Below, one piece after another: positions 1 through 8,957 of a stretch of DNA of 64,000 nt. The translations under genes were made by a program, and so were the position numbers. Every line of letters starts with the position of its first letter. Position 1 is the stretch's first letter. Source of the DNA: Pelagibacterium xiamenense (GTDB lineage: Bacteria > Pseudomonadota > Alphaproteobacteria > Rhizobiales > Devosiaceae). The notes below the pieces were generated by a model. That model saw only the letters and a list, made by a program, of their open reading frames with translations. It ran no database searches and was not told the origin of the DNA. The stretch is taken from positions 124,001-188,000 of the forward strand of contig NZ_JAJOYS010000003.1 in the NCBI RefSeq assembly GCF_021166475.1, written 5' to 3'.

Positions 1-55
1 GTTCGGGCAAGTCATGATACCCGATCACCCAACGACATTCTGAGATCATTGCCTC

Positions 56-850
56 GTGTTTGCCGAAAACAGTCTGACAATGCGCGTTTGGCGCAATCTG
101 CGCGCCCGCAATTCCAAACGACGTCTGCTCGTGCTCTGGCCCGTGGCGGGCCTGCTGGCATTGCTCCTGATTGCCATACTGTTCGACCGCTCCGTCAGCC
201 TGACGCTTCAAAATTGGCCCGCCTATGAGCTCGCCATCTTCGCCTTCATCACCGATTTCGGCACGTCCGGCTGGATACTTTACCCCACGCTTTTGGGCAT
301 GATCGGCGGCTACGGGCTGACGCATCTGCCGCTGACCTACAGCTGGCACTGGGCAGCGCGCGCGCTCGCCGCCATCTCGTTCTACGTTTTTGCCTCCGTG
401 GGGATCAGCGGCCTCGTAACCGTCTTCCTCAAACGCCTCATAGGCAGGGGACGACCGCTCTACATCGAAGATCACGGCATCCTCTATTTCAATCCCCTGC
501 AGCTTCTCGACTGGCGCCTTCACAGCTTCCCGTCCGGGCACGCCACAACCGCGATGGCGTTCTCGGTCGTCCTGGTCACGATCCTCAACGGCCGCTATCG
601 CATCGCGCTTTTCGGCATGGGCCTCGCGATCGGATTGAGCCGGATCGTCGTGGGGGATCACTACCTGTCCGACGTTATCGGCGGCACCACTGTGGGCACA
701 TTGTCAGCCATATTGATCCGAGACTTCTTCGCGACCCGCAACTGGTCGATGCGGCTTGAACAAGGGCAGGTGCGGTTCCGTATGCTGGCGGGGTTCCGGC
801 CGCTCTGGCGTCGGCTGCGCCGCGGTCACATACCAGCGGCTTTGAAATAG
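56..850 (+). CDS. PAP2-family phosphatase, membrane
   Basis: This is a type 2 phosphatidic acid phosphatase-like protein of 264 aa, probably dephosphorylating a lipid phosphate or pyrophosphate at the inner membrane. All three family motifs are present: KX6RP at residues 126-134, PSGH at 159-162, and SRX5HX3D at 195-206, so the active site looks intact. Hydrophobic segments at about 28-45, 70-90, 103-125, 165-178 and 183-200 match the usual multi-pass fold. The start is GTG at 56; an ATG at 80 is equally possible and neither has a good ribosome-binding site. Its last 25 bases overlap the convergent metC gene. The substrate cannot be told from sequence. Confidence 0.88.
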   Translation: MFAENSLTMRVWRNLRARNSKRRLLVLWPVAGLLALLLIAILFDRSVSLTLQNWPAYELAIFAFITDFGTSGWILYPTLLGMIGGYGLTHLPLTYSWHWAARALAAISFYVFASVGISGLVTVFLKRLIGRGRPLYIEDHGILYFNPLQLLDWRLHSFPSGHATTAMAFSVVLVTILNGRYRIALFGMGLAIGLSRIVVGDHYLSDVIGGTTVGTLSAILIRDFFATRNWSMRLEQGQVRFRMLAGFRPLWRRLRRGHIPAALK

Positions 851-2019
851 CGCGAGATCCCGCCCGCAAGGTCGGCCTCCAATCCTTCCATGTCTTCAAA
901 CCCGACGTGGACGCGGAATAGGTTGCCGGTTTCCGTCCAGGGCACTGCGGTCCGGATGTTGGCCGGCCTGGACGGCAAGATCAGGCTTTCGAACCCGCCC
1001 CACGAATAGCCCATCCCGAACAGCGACAATTCATCGACAAAAGCTGCGATCGCGGCGCGTGGAGCAGGGGGCAGAACGAAAGAGAAAAGGCTGCCCGAGC
1101 CGGAGAAATCCCGCGCGAACAGCGCATGATCCGGATGCGAGGAAAGCGCCGGATGCAGCACTGCCGAGACGCCTTCCTGGGCTTCGAGCCATCGCGCGAG
1201 CTCCAGCGCCCGGTCCCGATGCTCGGCCATCCGCACGGCCAGCGTACGCATGCCGCGCGTCGTGAGATAGGTATCGTCGGGTGAGGCCGTGATGCCGAGG
1301 CTGCGGTGCGTTTTCTTCAAATTGGGCAAAGCGCGCGCGTTGGCCGAAACCGTGCCGAGCATCACGTCCGAATGCCCGACGAACATTTTGGTGCCCGAAT
1401 GAATCACAATGTCGGCGCCAAGAGCCAGTGGCCGGTAGAACAGAGGCGTGGCCCAGCTGTTGTCGACCAGAGTTGTGATATCCATCCCCCGCAACGCTCC
1501 TGTGATCGCGGGGATATCCTGGATCTCGAACGTCAACGAACCGGGGCTTTCAAGAAATACGGCACGTGTCGTGTCGCTCACTATTTCCGCAATTCCGGCG
1601 CCCATCCGGGGATCGAAAAAACGTGCGGAAACGCCCAGACGTTTGAGCACGGTATCGGCGAGGTCGCGTGTCGGCTGGTAAACGCTGTCGGTGATCAGCA
1701 CCTCGTCGCCCGCTGACAGGCAGCTAAGAAGCGCCGTTGAAATCGCTGCAACGCCTGAAGGCGCGAGGACGGTACCTTCGGCACCCTCAAGTTGCGAAAC
1801 AATGTCCTCGAGCCCTGTTGTAAGCGGCGTGCCCTGACGGCCGTACCGGTATCGGATCGAATTGTCTTCAAGCGCGTCCAGTGTTTCGAAAACGACGGTA
1901 CTGCCGCGATAAACCGGAGTATTGACGAACCCTGCCTGGTCCGACGGCACGCGGCCGGCATGGGTCAGAAGTGTTTCGATACCGGCGGGGTACGGCGGCT
2001 TGTTTGAAGAACTCGGCAT
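826..2019 (-). CDS. metC: cystathionine beta-lyase (Cys/Met metabolism PLP enzyme)
   Basis: This 397-aa Cys/Met-metabolism PLP-dependent enzyme probably cleaves cystathionine to homocysteine, pyruvate and ammonia in methionine synthesis. The PLP lysine is K211 in the SGTKMFVGHSD segment, and the cofactor-phosphate motif YGRQGTP lies near residue 59. The reading frame stays open to 2244, but the upstream part does not resemble the family, so I place the start at the ATG at 2019, just before the conserved N-terminal region. The gene is convergent with the PAP2 gene and divergent from aapJ. Cystathionine gamma-synthase and gamma-lyase are close relatives; the beta-lyase call rests on overall resemblance. 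Confidence 0.85.
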   Translation of the reverse strand: MPSSSNKPPYPAGIETLLTHAGRVPSDQAGFVNTPVYRGSTVVFETLDALEDNSIRYRYGRQGTPLTTGLEDIVSQLEGAEGTVLAPSGVAAISTALLSCLSAGDEVLITDSVYQPTRDLADTVLKRLGVSARFFDPRMGAGIAEIVSDTTRAVFLESPGSLTFEIQDIPAITGALRGMDITTLVDNSWATPLFYRPLALGADIVIHSGTKMFVGHSDVMLGTVSANARALPNLKKTHRSLGITASPDDTYLTTRGMRTLAVRMAEHRDRALELARWLEAQEGVSAVLHPALSSHPDHALFARDFSGSGSLFSFVLPPAPRAAIAAFVDELSLFGMGYSWGGFESLILPSRPANIRTAVPWTETGNLFRVHVGFEDMEGLEADLAGGISRYFKAAGM

Positions 2020-2268
2020 GGAAGATGTTAACCTGAAAAGAAAATAGGTCAGCACTATTGCTGCGAAATTAGGCGGCGCTGGGGAAGTGACTATTTTCGT
2101 ATCGTTTTTGCCTTGACGCCAATGCCTAAACTGGGGTTCGATGCTGAACGACCAGCAGTCTGATGGCAATAGGGCTGGTGGTTGTCCGCGTAAAATGCGG
2201 AAACGCGGCCGGAGGACTTTGACCTGCGGCCGTAAACAATTCAAGGGTTAGGAAACAAAGGCAAACCT

Positions 2269-3288
2269 ATGAAAAAGCAACTGTTCACTTTCGCAGTGGC
2301 AGCCGCGATGGCAACGGCATCGTCCGTCGCCCTCGGCCAGACGCTCGATGAGGTCACGGAGCGCGGCTATCTCCAGTGCGGTGTGACCGAAGGCGTTCCA
2401 GGCTTCTCGTTCCCCGACGAAAACAACAACTGGACGGGTCTCGACGTCGACTATTGCCGCGCGATGGCCGCGGCGATCTTTGATGATCCCGATGCCGTGC
2501 GCTACACGCCGCTGACGTCCGCTTCGCGTTTCGAAAGCCTTGGCAACGGTAACATCGACGTCCTCTCGCGCACGACCACATGGACGATGACGCGCGACAC
2601 CGATCTCGGCCTCAGCTTTGCTGGTGTCATGTTTTACGACGGTCAGGGCTTCATGGTCCGCGAGGATCTGGGCGTGACGTCTGCCCTCGAACTCTCGGGC
2701 GCTGCAGTTTGCGTGGAGTCCGGTACCACCACCGAACTCAATCTCGCCGACTATTTCGCCGCCAACGGCATGGACCTTTCCAACGCGGTTGTGTTCGTCA
2801 ACCAGGACGAAGTGGTTCAGTCCTTCATCGACGGCCGGTGTGACGTCTTCACCACTGACAGCTCGGCGCTCGCCGCCGAACGCAGCCGCTTCGCCGATCC
2901 GGACGCCTATGTGATTCTGCCCGAGATCATCTCGAAGGAACCGCTCGGCCCGGTCGTGCGCTCGGATGATATCGAGTGGTTCAACATCGCCAAGTGGGTC
3001 TACTACGCGCTTCTCAATGCCGAAGAGCTTGGTGTGACTTCTGAAAACGTCGATGACATGCTCGGCTCGGAGAACCCTTCCATTCGCCGTCTTCTCGGTG
3101 TTGAAGGCGATTTCGGTACCGCAATCGGCCTTTCGACGGATTGGGGCTACCGCATCGTCAAGCATGTCGGCAACTATGGCGAAATCTATGATCGCCACGT
3201 CGGCATGGATACGATCATCGCGATCCCCCGCGGCGTCAATAACCTTTGGACCGAGGGTGGCATCCAGTACGGTATGCCGATCCGGTAA
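2269..3288 (+). CDS. aapJ: general L-amino acid ABC transporter, substrate-binding protein
   Basis: This is the periplasmic binding protein of a general L-amino acid importer (AapJ/BztA group), 339 aa. Residues 1-23 form a clear signal peptide with a KK n-region, an alanine-rich core and an ALG-Q cleavage site. The mature part has the SBP_bac_3 fold. Likely ligand contacts are the Arg of LSRTTTW and D197 of TTDSSAL, which in this family hold the amino acid carboxylate and amino groups. It heads the aapJ-Q-M-P operon. A strong hairpin after the stop codon probably allows more binding protein than permease to be made. The ribosome-binding site AAAGGC lies about 7 bases before the ATG. Confidence 0.93.
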   Translation: MKKQLFTFAVAAAMATASSVALGQTLDEVTERGYLQCGVTEGVPGFSFPDENNNWTGLDVDYCRAMAAAIFDDPDAVRYTPLTSASRFESLGNGNIDVLSRTTTWTMTRDTDLGLSFAGVMFYDGQGFMVREDLGVTSALELSGAAVCVESGTTTELNLADYFAANGMDLSNAVVFVNQDEVVQSFIDGRCDVFTTDSSALAAERSRFADPDAYVILPEIISKEPLGPVVRSDDIEWFNIAKWVYYALLNAEELGVTSENVDDMLGSENPSIRRLLGVEGDFGTAIGLSTDWGYRIVKHVGNYGEIYDRHVGMDTIIAIPRGVNNLWTEGGIQYGMPIR

Positions 3289-3304
3289 AACCGCCTACTC
3301 GACG

Positions 3305-3334
3305 CTCCTGGCCGCACACGCGGCCAGGAGTTTT
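3305..3334 (+). terminator. hairpin between aapJ and aapQ (attenuator or 3' mRNA stabiliser)
   Basis: A perfect 11-bp stem (3305-3315 with 3320-3330) with a 4-base ACAC loop is followed by TTTT and then a mixed sequence. Its place just after the binding-protein gene and before the permease gene is the usual position for partial terminators in ABC importer operons. The short T-run suggests leaky termination or protection of the aapJ 3' end rather than a full stop. Confidence 0.7.
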
Positions 3335-3480
3335 CGTATTTGCCTTTTGGGGAAGGGCACGCTGCCGACAGGAAAGCGCCATCCATGCAGGGCTCATGGA
3401 TCGGAACGGCTTTATGTTTTCCGCGGGCGCGCCCGCGGGCCTGGTGCCGCGTAACCGTTTGACCCAAACAGGGGTAAGGC

Positions 3481-3501
3481 ATGACAAGGCATTCAGCATA
3501 A
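3481..3501 (+). CDS. possible 6-codon leader ORF overlapping the aapQ start
   Basis: An ATG at 3481 follows an AGGGG sequence and opens a six-codon frame (MTRHSA) whose TAA stop shares a base with the aapQ ATG (TAATG at 3499-3503). The purine-rich site is much better placed for this mini-ORF than for aapQ, so ribosomes finishing it could restart on aapQ. It may equally be chance; only the arrangement is directly visible. Confidence 0.3.
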   Translation: MTRHSA

Positions 3502-4706
3502 TGACAGACGTCAAAGAATCGCGATCGGGTGTGCCGGGCCGCAGCGCTGCCGGCACGTCTTTGATCTATAATCCGACATTCCGGGGCATCGTCTATCAGG
3601 TACTGCTCGTAGGTGGCGTGGTCTTGTTGTTCTGGTGGCTCCAGTCCAACGCCGCCTACAATCTGGGCCTGCTCAACAAAACCGTCGATTTTGGCTTTCT
3701 GAGTGAGCCATCCGGATTTCAGATCCAATTCTCGCTTATTCCCTATGACCGGGCATCGAGCTACGCCGAAGTCTATCTTGTCGGCATTCTCAATACCCTT
3801 CTTGTCGCAGCCGTCGGGATCGTGTTCGCCACGATTTTCGGCTTCGTCATGGGCATCGCACGTCTCTCGCCGAATTTCATTATTCGTACGCTCGCGATGC
3901 TGTATGTCGAGATCGTGCGCAACGTGCCTTTGCTGCTGCAATTGCTGTTCTGGTATTTCCTCCTTATCAATGCGCTGCCGGCGGTCCGCCAATCGATCGC
4001 TTTGCCGGGCCACATTTTCCTCAACCAGCGCGGCATTTTCGCTCCGGCCCTTGTGACGGACGCACGGTTTCTGATCGTCGTGGCGGCAGTTGCCGTGGCG
4101 GCCATTGCCGCTGCGTTTTGGCGCAAAAGAACTCTCAAGCGCATAGAGGAAACCGGAGAGCGGCGCCCGGTGTGGGTGCCCATGCTCGCCATATTCGCGG
4201 CCATCTGCATCGTCGGCTATTTCGTATCGGGGGCCCCCATTCAGGTCGATGTGCCCGCGTTGGCCGGCTTCAATTTTGCCGGCGGCTTTACCATCCCGCC
4301 CGAGTTGGCCGCGCTAACTTTCGGCCTCATCGTCTATACAGGCGCGTTCATCGCCGAAATCGTGCGCGCGGGCATTCAGTCGGTCAACTACGGGCAGGTC
4401 GAGGCTGCGGCCGCTTTGGGGCTCAAGGACGGGGACCGCATGCGCCTGGTCATCGTTCCGCAGGCCCTGCGCGTGATTGTTCCGCCTCTCACAAGCCAAT
4501 ATCTCAATCTGACCAAGAACTCCTCCCTCGGGGCGGCCATCGGCTTTCCCGAGCTTGTCAACGTCTTCATGGGCACCGCGCTTAACCAGAGCGGGCGTGC
4601 CATTGAAATCGTGGCGCTGACAATGGCTGTCTACCTGACGTTCTCGCTTGCCACTTCGCTGTTTATGAACTGGTACAACGCGCGCGTCCGGCTCGTGGAA
4701 CGGTGA
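3501..4706 (+). CDS. aapQ: general L-amino acid ABC transporter permease AapQ
   Basis: This 401-aa inner-membrane permease is one half of the heterodimeric channel of the Aap importer. It has an N-terminal membrane segment, then the HisMQ permease domain in two parts split by a long insert, and the cytoplasmic EAA-type loop (VNYGQVEAAAALGL) that docks on the ATPase. The frame is open from 3246, but the family-like N-terminus begins at the ATG at 3501. It is followed 10 bases later by aapM. AapQ and AapM are distantly related; the order J-Q-M-P is the standard one in rhizobia and supports the assignment. Confidence 0.92.
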   Translation: MTDVKESRSGVPGRSAAGTSLIYNPTFRGIVYQVLLVGGVVLLFWWLQSNAAYNLGLLNKTVDFGFLSEPSGFQIQFSLIPYDRASSYAEVYLVGILNTLLVAAVGIVFATIFGFVMGIARLSPNFIIRTLAMLYVEIVRNVPLLLQLLFWYFLLINALPAVRQSIALPGHIFLNQRGIFAPALVTDARFLIVVAAVAVAAIAAAFWRKRTLKRIEETGERRPVWVPMLAIFAAICIVGYFVSGAPIQVDVPALAGFNFAGGFTIPPELAALTFGLIVYTGAFIAEIVRAGIQSVNYGQVEAAAALGLKDGDRMRLVIVPQALRVIVPPLTSQYLNLTKNSSLGAAIGFPELVNVFMGTALNQSGRAIEIVALTMAVYLTFSLATSLFMNWYNARVRLVER

Positions 4707-4716
4707 GGGGGCAAAG

Positions 4717-5850
4717 ATGACACAATCTTATTTCGTACGCAGCGAGATGCAGGAGGCTCTGCCGCCTCCAGGGCAGACGACCGGGATCGTGGCGTGGGCT
4801 CGCGCCAACCTGTTCTCTTCGCCGGGCAATACGCTCATGACCCTTCTGGGTTTTGCCTTCATCGCCTGGATCGTGCCACCGCTCTACGACTTCTTTATTG
4901 CCCGGGCCGTCTTCACCGACCCCGAGCAATTGCGGGGTGCCGCGTGCCGGATCGAAGACGTCGGGGCATGCTGGATCTTTGTGAAGGCCCGCTTCCAGTT
5001 CTTCATTTACGGATTTTACCCGGACGATCAGATCTGGCGGGTCAATTTGATGTTCGTTTTGGGCGTCATCCTTCTGATCCCGCTGTTGGTCCCAAAGGCC
5101 CCATTTACCCGTACTGCAGCGCTCTTGTTCTTCCTTGTCTACCCGGTCGTGAGCTATTTCCTGATGACCGGCGGCGTCTTCGGCCTAAGCGTTGTCCCAT
5201 CCGCGGAATGGGGCGGGTTAACACTGACACTCATTATCGCGTTCGTCGGCATCATCGCCTCATTGCCCATCGGCATTCTGCTTGCCCTCGGGCGGCAGTC
5301 GAAACTGCCCGCGGTGAAGTTGTTCAGCGTGGCCTTTATTGAGCTTTGGCGCGCCGTCCCGTTGATCACGGTGTTGTTCATGGCCTCGGTGATGTTCCCG
5401 CTGTTTATGCCGCGAGGAATCGACCCGGACACGCTGCTCAGGGCCATTATCGGCATCATTTTCTTTGAGTCGGCCTATATGGCCGAGGTGGTCCGTGGAG
5501 GCTTGCAGGCCATACCGCGCGGGCAGTACGAAGCCGCTAACGCTCTGGGTTTGAGCAAAGTTAAGACGATGGTCTTCATCATCTTGCCACAGGCGCTCAA
5601 GCACGTCATTCCAGGCATCGTGAATACCTTCATAGCCCTGTTTAAGGACACCTCGCTCGTCTCGATTATCGGTATATTCGAGCTCTTGCGCGCCGTCCGT
5701 TCGGCCGGTGCCGATCCGAACTGGATTTCGCCGACAATGGCTGTAACCGGCTACGTCTTTGCCGGCTTTATCTTCTGGGTGTTCTGCTTCGGCATGTCCC
5801 GCTATTCAATCTATATGGAAAACCGGCTGCACACCGGACATAAGAGGTAA
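4717..5850 (+). CDS. aapM: general L-amino acid ABC transporter permease AapM
   Basis: This is the second permease subunit of the Aap importer, 377 aa. It has several N-terminal membrane segments, a central region of variable loops, and a C-terminal HisMQ domain with the EAA loop (IPRGQYEAANALGL) for contact with AapP. It starts 10 bases after aapQ. Its TAA stop is only a few bases before the aapP start, showing tight operon organisation. With AapQ it forms the path for L-amino acids across the inner membrane. Confidence 0.92.
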   Translation: MTQSYFVRSEMQEALPPPGQTTGIVAWARANLFSSPGNTLMTLLGFAFIAWIVPPLYDFFIARAVFTDPEQLRGAACRIEDVGACWIFVKARFQFFIYGFYPDDQIWRVNLMFVLGVILLIPLLVPKAPFTRTAALLFFLVYPVVSYFLMTGGVFGLSVVPSAEWGGLTLTLIIAFVGIIASLPIGILLALGRQSKLPAVKLFSVAFIELWRAVPLITVLFMASVMFPLFMPRGIDPDTLLRAIIGIIFFESAYMAEVVRGGLQAIPRGQYEAANALGLSKVKTMVFIILPQALKHVIPGIVNTFIALFKDTSLVSIIGIFELLRAVRSAGADPNWISPTMAVTGYVFAGFIFWVFCFGMSRYSIYMENRLHTGHKR

Positions 5851-5856
5851 TTGATC

Positions 5857-6651
5857 ATGTCAACCGATATGGAAACGGTTCCGCACGCCGATCGCACCAA
5901 GATGACCGTGTCCGACACGGACGTCGCCGTTGAAATCAACAAAATGAACAAGTGGTACGGCGATTTTCATGTCCTGCGCGACATCAATCTCAAGGTCATG
6001 CGTGGCGAGCGCATCGTGATTGCCGGCCCCTCGGGGTCCGGAAAATCAACACTGATCCGCTGCATCAACCGGCTCGAGGAGCATCAGGACGGCGACATCA
6101 TCGTCGACGATATCGAACTGACCGACGATTTGCGTCGTGTCGACGAGGTCCGGCGGGAAGTAGGGATGGTGTTCCAGCACTTTAACCTGTTCCCGCACCT
6201 TACGGTCTTGCAGAATCTGACATTGGCGCCGATCTGGGTGCGCGGCACGCCAAAGGTCGAAGCCGAAGAAATGGCGATGAAATATCTCGAGCGCGTCAAA
6301 ATTCCCGAGCAGGCCAGCAAGTTCCCCGGTCAGTTGTCTGGTGGCCAGCAGCAGCGCGTCGCCATTGCGCGCTCGCTGTGCATGAACCCCAAGATCATGC
6401 TGTTCGACGAGCCGACTTCGGCGCTCGATCCGGAAATGATCAAGGAAGTGCTCGACGTCATGGTGCAACTCGCCGAGGACGGTATGACCATGCTGTGCGT
6501 AACCCACGAAATGGGCTTCGCGCGCCAGGTGGCCAACCGGGTGATCTTCATGGATCAGGGACAGATTATCGAGGAGAACGAACCGGAAGAGTTTTTCTCG
6601 AACCCGCAGCACGAGCGGACCAAGCTGTTCCTGAGCCAGATACTCCATTAA
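5857..6651 (+). CDS. aapP: general L-amino acid ABC transporter ATPase AapP
   Basis: This is the ATP-binding subunit that powers the Aap importer, 264 aa, cytoplasmic and bound to AapQ/AapM. It shows Walker [10 protein letters not shown] (57-65), signature LSGGQQQR (160-167) and Walker B with D184-E185, so it should be active. A TTG at 5851 is in frame, but AAGAGG at 5842-5847 is 9 bases from the ATG at 5857 and only 3 from the TTG, so I take the ATG. It closes the operon and is followed by a terminator-like hairpin. Confidence 0.94.
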   Translation: MSTDMETVPHADRTKMTVSDTDVAVEINKMNKWYGDFHVLRDINLKVMRGERIVIAGPSGSGKSTLIRCINRLEEHQDGDIIVDDIELTDDLRRVDEVRREVGMVFQHFNLFPHLTVLQNLTLAPIWVRGTPKVEAEEMAMKYLERVKIPEQASKFPGQLSGGQQQRVAIARSLCMNPKIMLFDEPTSALDPEMIKEVLDVMVQLAEDGMTMLCVTHEMGFARQVANRVIFMDQGQIIEENEPEEFFSNPQHERTKLFLSQILH

Positions 6652-6674
6652 AAGCTGGGTGCCACAAAAGTGTC

Positions 6675-6714
6675 GAGGCGGCGGCGTATGACCATGCCCG
6701 CCGCCTCTGTCTTG
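6675..6714 (+). terminator. terminator-like hairpin after aapP
   Basis: A perfect 10-bp GC-rich stem (6675-6684 with 6698-6707) with a 13-base loop is followed by TGTCTTGTT. The T-rich tail is interrupted, so strength is uncertain, but the position just past the last aap gene fits an operon end. Confidence 0.5.
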
Positions 6715-6825
6715 TTGGAAAGGTTTCGTCCGGCTTGACCCTCGAACGGGTCGTGCGAATATGGCGTCGAGAGAGGGAGGGGTGCCCCCGGGGCCGGAAT
6801 CGTCTTGCAAGTGCTGTGGTTGAGT

Positions 6826-7902
6826 ATGCGTCGTCTGGCCCGGGCCGGAACCCTTGTCATGTTATGTGCCTTCGCGGCCGCTGGCCTTCCAGCCGGTGCG
6901 CAGGAGAGTGGCGACGGCGAGGGTGTGCCCGCCGCCAGCACGCCGTTTACGATATCGACGCTCGAAACCGTACGCGCGCGGGGTTATGTCATCTGCGCGA
7001 CATCCCAGCCCATGGCCGGATTCGCTCAGGTGAGTTCCGAAGGACTTTGGTCTGGCTTTGACGTCGACATATGCCGCGGGGTCGCCGCGGCGGTTTTCGG
7101 CGATCCCTCGCGGGTCGAATTCCGTCCGCTTTCGGGCACCAGCCGCTTCGCCCATCTTGCGCTTGGCGAGGTGGATCTCCTCGCGCGGAATGCTCCCTGG
7201 ACGATGATGCGCGATACGGCCTACGGCGCGAGCTATGCCGCGACGTCCTTCTATGATGGCCAGGCCTTCATGGTGCCCGATAGCCTTGGCGTGGTCTCGG
7301 CCTATGAGCTCGACGACGTTACCGTCTGCGTCGCCTCGGGCGGGGAGGCGCTTGCGCGGGTCAACGAGTTCTTTTTCGATATTCAGGGCAGTTTCGATGA
7401 GGTGCTCTATGAGGACCGCGAAGATCTCGCCGTTGCATACCGCTCAGGCCAGTGCGACGCGATCTCCGCGTCTGCAAGCTGGTTGCACGGCGTCAGGCGC
7501 ACGCTGCCCGAACCCGGCACCCACCGCATTCTGCCCGAACGCCTGAGCAAAGAGCCTTACGGCCCGGTGGTGCGCTCGGGCGACACGCAATGGTTCACGA
7601 TCGTGCGCTGGGTGGTCCTTGCGATGATCAATGCCGAGGAACTGGGCGTCACATCCGTCAATGTCGAGTCCATGCTTTCGGCGCGCGCGCCCGCGATCCG
7701 CTCACTGCTCGGTCTCGAAGGTGATTTCGGAACGCCACTGGGGCTGTCGCAAACCTGGATGCGGGATGTCGTCAGCGGCGTCGGTAACTATGGCGAAGTC
7801 TATGCGCGCCACTTTGGCCCCGATACGGGCACGCCCCTCCTCAGGGGGCAGAACGCGCTATGGATCAATGGCGGATTGATGTTCGCTCCGCCGTTCAACT
7901 AG
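6826..7902 (+). CDS. orphan AapJ-like periplasmic binding protein
   Basis: This is a 358-aa paralog of AapJ without its own permease or ATPase genes. It begins with a signal peptide (MRRLARAG, hydrophobic core, AGAQE) and aligns with AapJ along its whole length, sharing blocks such as ELGVTS and VGNYGEVY. Two ligand-pocket regions differ: the Arg of LARNAPW is kept, but the Asp in AapJ's TTDSSAL is replaced by Ser (S216 in SASASWL), and SGTTT becomes SGGEA. It may bind another ligand or act as a sensor, possibly feeding AapQMP. In-frame TTG (6805) and GTG (6811) are alternative starts. It is convergent with the ArsR gene. Confidence 0.85.
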   Translation: MRRLARAGTLVMLCAFAAAGLPAGAQESGDGEGVPAASTPFTISTLETVRARGYVICATSQPMAGFAQVSSEGLWSGFDVDICRGVAAAVFGDPSRVEFRPLSGTSRFAHLALGEVDLLARNAPWTMMRDTAYGASYAATSFYDGQAFMVPDSLGVVSAYELDDVTVCVASGGEALARVNEFFFDIQGSFDEVLYEDREDLAVAYRSGQCDAISASASWLHGVRRTLPEPGTHRILPERLSKEPYGPVVRSGDTQWFTIVRWVVLAMINAEELGVTSVNVESMLSARAPAIRSLLGLEGDFGTPLGLSQTWMRDVVSGVGNYGEVYARHFGPDTGTPLLRGQNALWINGGLMFAPPFN

Positions 7903-7910
7903 CTGTCCTT

Positions 7911-8633
7911 TCAGGGCCCCTGTTCGGTGCCGGAAACAACCGGCGCTTCACCCTTATGCCGCAGCATGGCGTTGAAGGCCATGCGGCCTTGCGGCGTAAA
8001 CCGGACGATCCGGCTTGCTTTGTCGCGCCGGACCCATGCCTTCGCAATCAACCCCTCGAGCATTGCAGCCCCGAGGCCGCCGGCGAGGTGCGCGCGACGC
8101 ACACTCCAGTCCAGGCACGTCCGGCACACCGGCCGCCGCTTTTTACGGAGAGCGGCGAGGTCGACCCCGAATGCCGCAAAGAACTCGGCGCCTGCTAGCG
8201 TTATGTCCGGCACATCCCCGTCGACCCGGAGAAAGCCCCGGACAACGAATGCTTCGAACATCGAGACACCCGCCTCGCCCGCGAGGTGATCGTAACATAC
8301 GCGCGCCTCGCGCATCGCCGTGTCCCGTGGACCGGGCAGAACCTTTTTCGGCCCCAGGACCGCGGCGACACCCATGATCGTTTCGAGCATTTCGGCAACC
8401 TGATGATCCGTCAGGGCATAGTATCGGTTCCGGCCTTGCCGCGTTAAGCGCATAAGCCCGCCATCGGTGAGCTTGGCGAGATGCGCACTCGCCGTCGGCA
8501 GCGTAACGCCGGCTTCGAGCGCCAATTCGCTGGCCGTCAGCGCACCGCCGTTCATGAGCGCAGCGAGCATGTTCGCCCGAGCCGGGTCGCCGACGAGACT
8601 GCCGATCTGCGAAAGGTCCGTACCTGCTTTCAT
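7911..8633 (-). CDS. ArsR-type transcriptional regulator with Cys-rich C-terminal domain
   Basis: This is a 240-aa winged-helix regulator, about twice the usual ArsR length. Residues 8-80 form the HTH (PARANMLAAL, ELALEAGVTLPTASAHLAKL). A roughly 140-residue C-terminal part carries CRTCLDWSVRRAHLAGGLG, a motif typical of a widespread long ArsR subfamily whose ligand I cannot name. The paired Cys could bind metal, heme or an electrophile; this is inference. It is divergent from the DUF1127-ABM pair with 70 bases between starts, so it probably controls both itself and them. The palindrome CAAACTATTTG at 8648-8658 is a candidate operator. Confidence 0.85.
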   Translation of the reverse strand: MKAGTDLSQIGSLVGDPARANMLAALMNGGALTASELALEAGVTLPTASAHLAKLTDGGLMRLTRQGRNRYYALTDHQVAEMLETIMGVAAVLGPKKVLPGPRDTAMREARVCYDHLAGEAGVSMFEAFVVRGFLRVDGDVPDITLAGAEFFAAFGVDLAALRKKRRPVCRTCLDWSVRRAHLAGGLGAAMLEGLIAKAWVRRDKASRIVRFTPQGRMAFNAMLRHKGEAPVVSGTEQGP

Positions 8634-8703
8634 GGTTCGACCGTATCCAAACTATTTGCGCCATCCAATTGCTAATCTTGTTACAACGACAAGGAGCAAA
8701 CCG

Positions 8704-8919
8704 ATGGCCAAGATAATAAAAACGACGCTGGTATTCCCCTTGCCGGCACGCACGGCTCGTTGGCGCTCGGTCCGCGCCACTCTGAGCGGCATTGCCTGGG
8801 CATGTGCCCGCCGTCGGCAACGTCGCCGTCTCTCCGAACTCAGCGATCAGTTGCTCGCCGATATCGGCCTTTCGCGCGACATCGTATGCGAGCGCGCAAG
8901 GCCGTATTGGCGATCCTAG
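8704..8919 (+). CDS. DUF1127 small basic protein
   Basis: This 71-aa protein ends in the DUF1127 (YjiS-like) domain, seen as RRRLSELSDQLLADIGLSRD near the C-terminus, with an arginine-rich run before it. Alphaproteobacterial members of this family include RNA-binding proteins that affect RNA turnover and stress responses; a role here is inferred only from family. The start is fixed by AAGGAG at 8691-8696, 7 bases before the ATG. The gene is divergent from the ArsR regulator and upstream of the ABM gene on the same strand. Confidence 0.85.
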   Translation: MAKIIKTTLVFPLPARTARWRSVRATLSGIAWACARRRQRRRLSELSDQLLADIGLSRDIVCERARPYWRS

Positions 8920-8957
8920 CCCAAGTCTGGCTCAGTTATTTTTATGGAGAACGAACA

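Noticed and set aside
826-2244. metC start at 2244 giving a 472-residue protein
   Set aside because: The first 75 residues do not resemble any Cys/Met lyase, and conserved sequence begins just after the ATG at 2019.
2020-2268. Possible SAM-II riboswitch before metC
   Set aside because: Alphaproteobacterial methionine genes often carry one, but the pseudoknot core with its AAAGCUA-type segment is absent.
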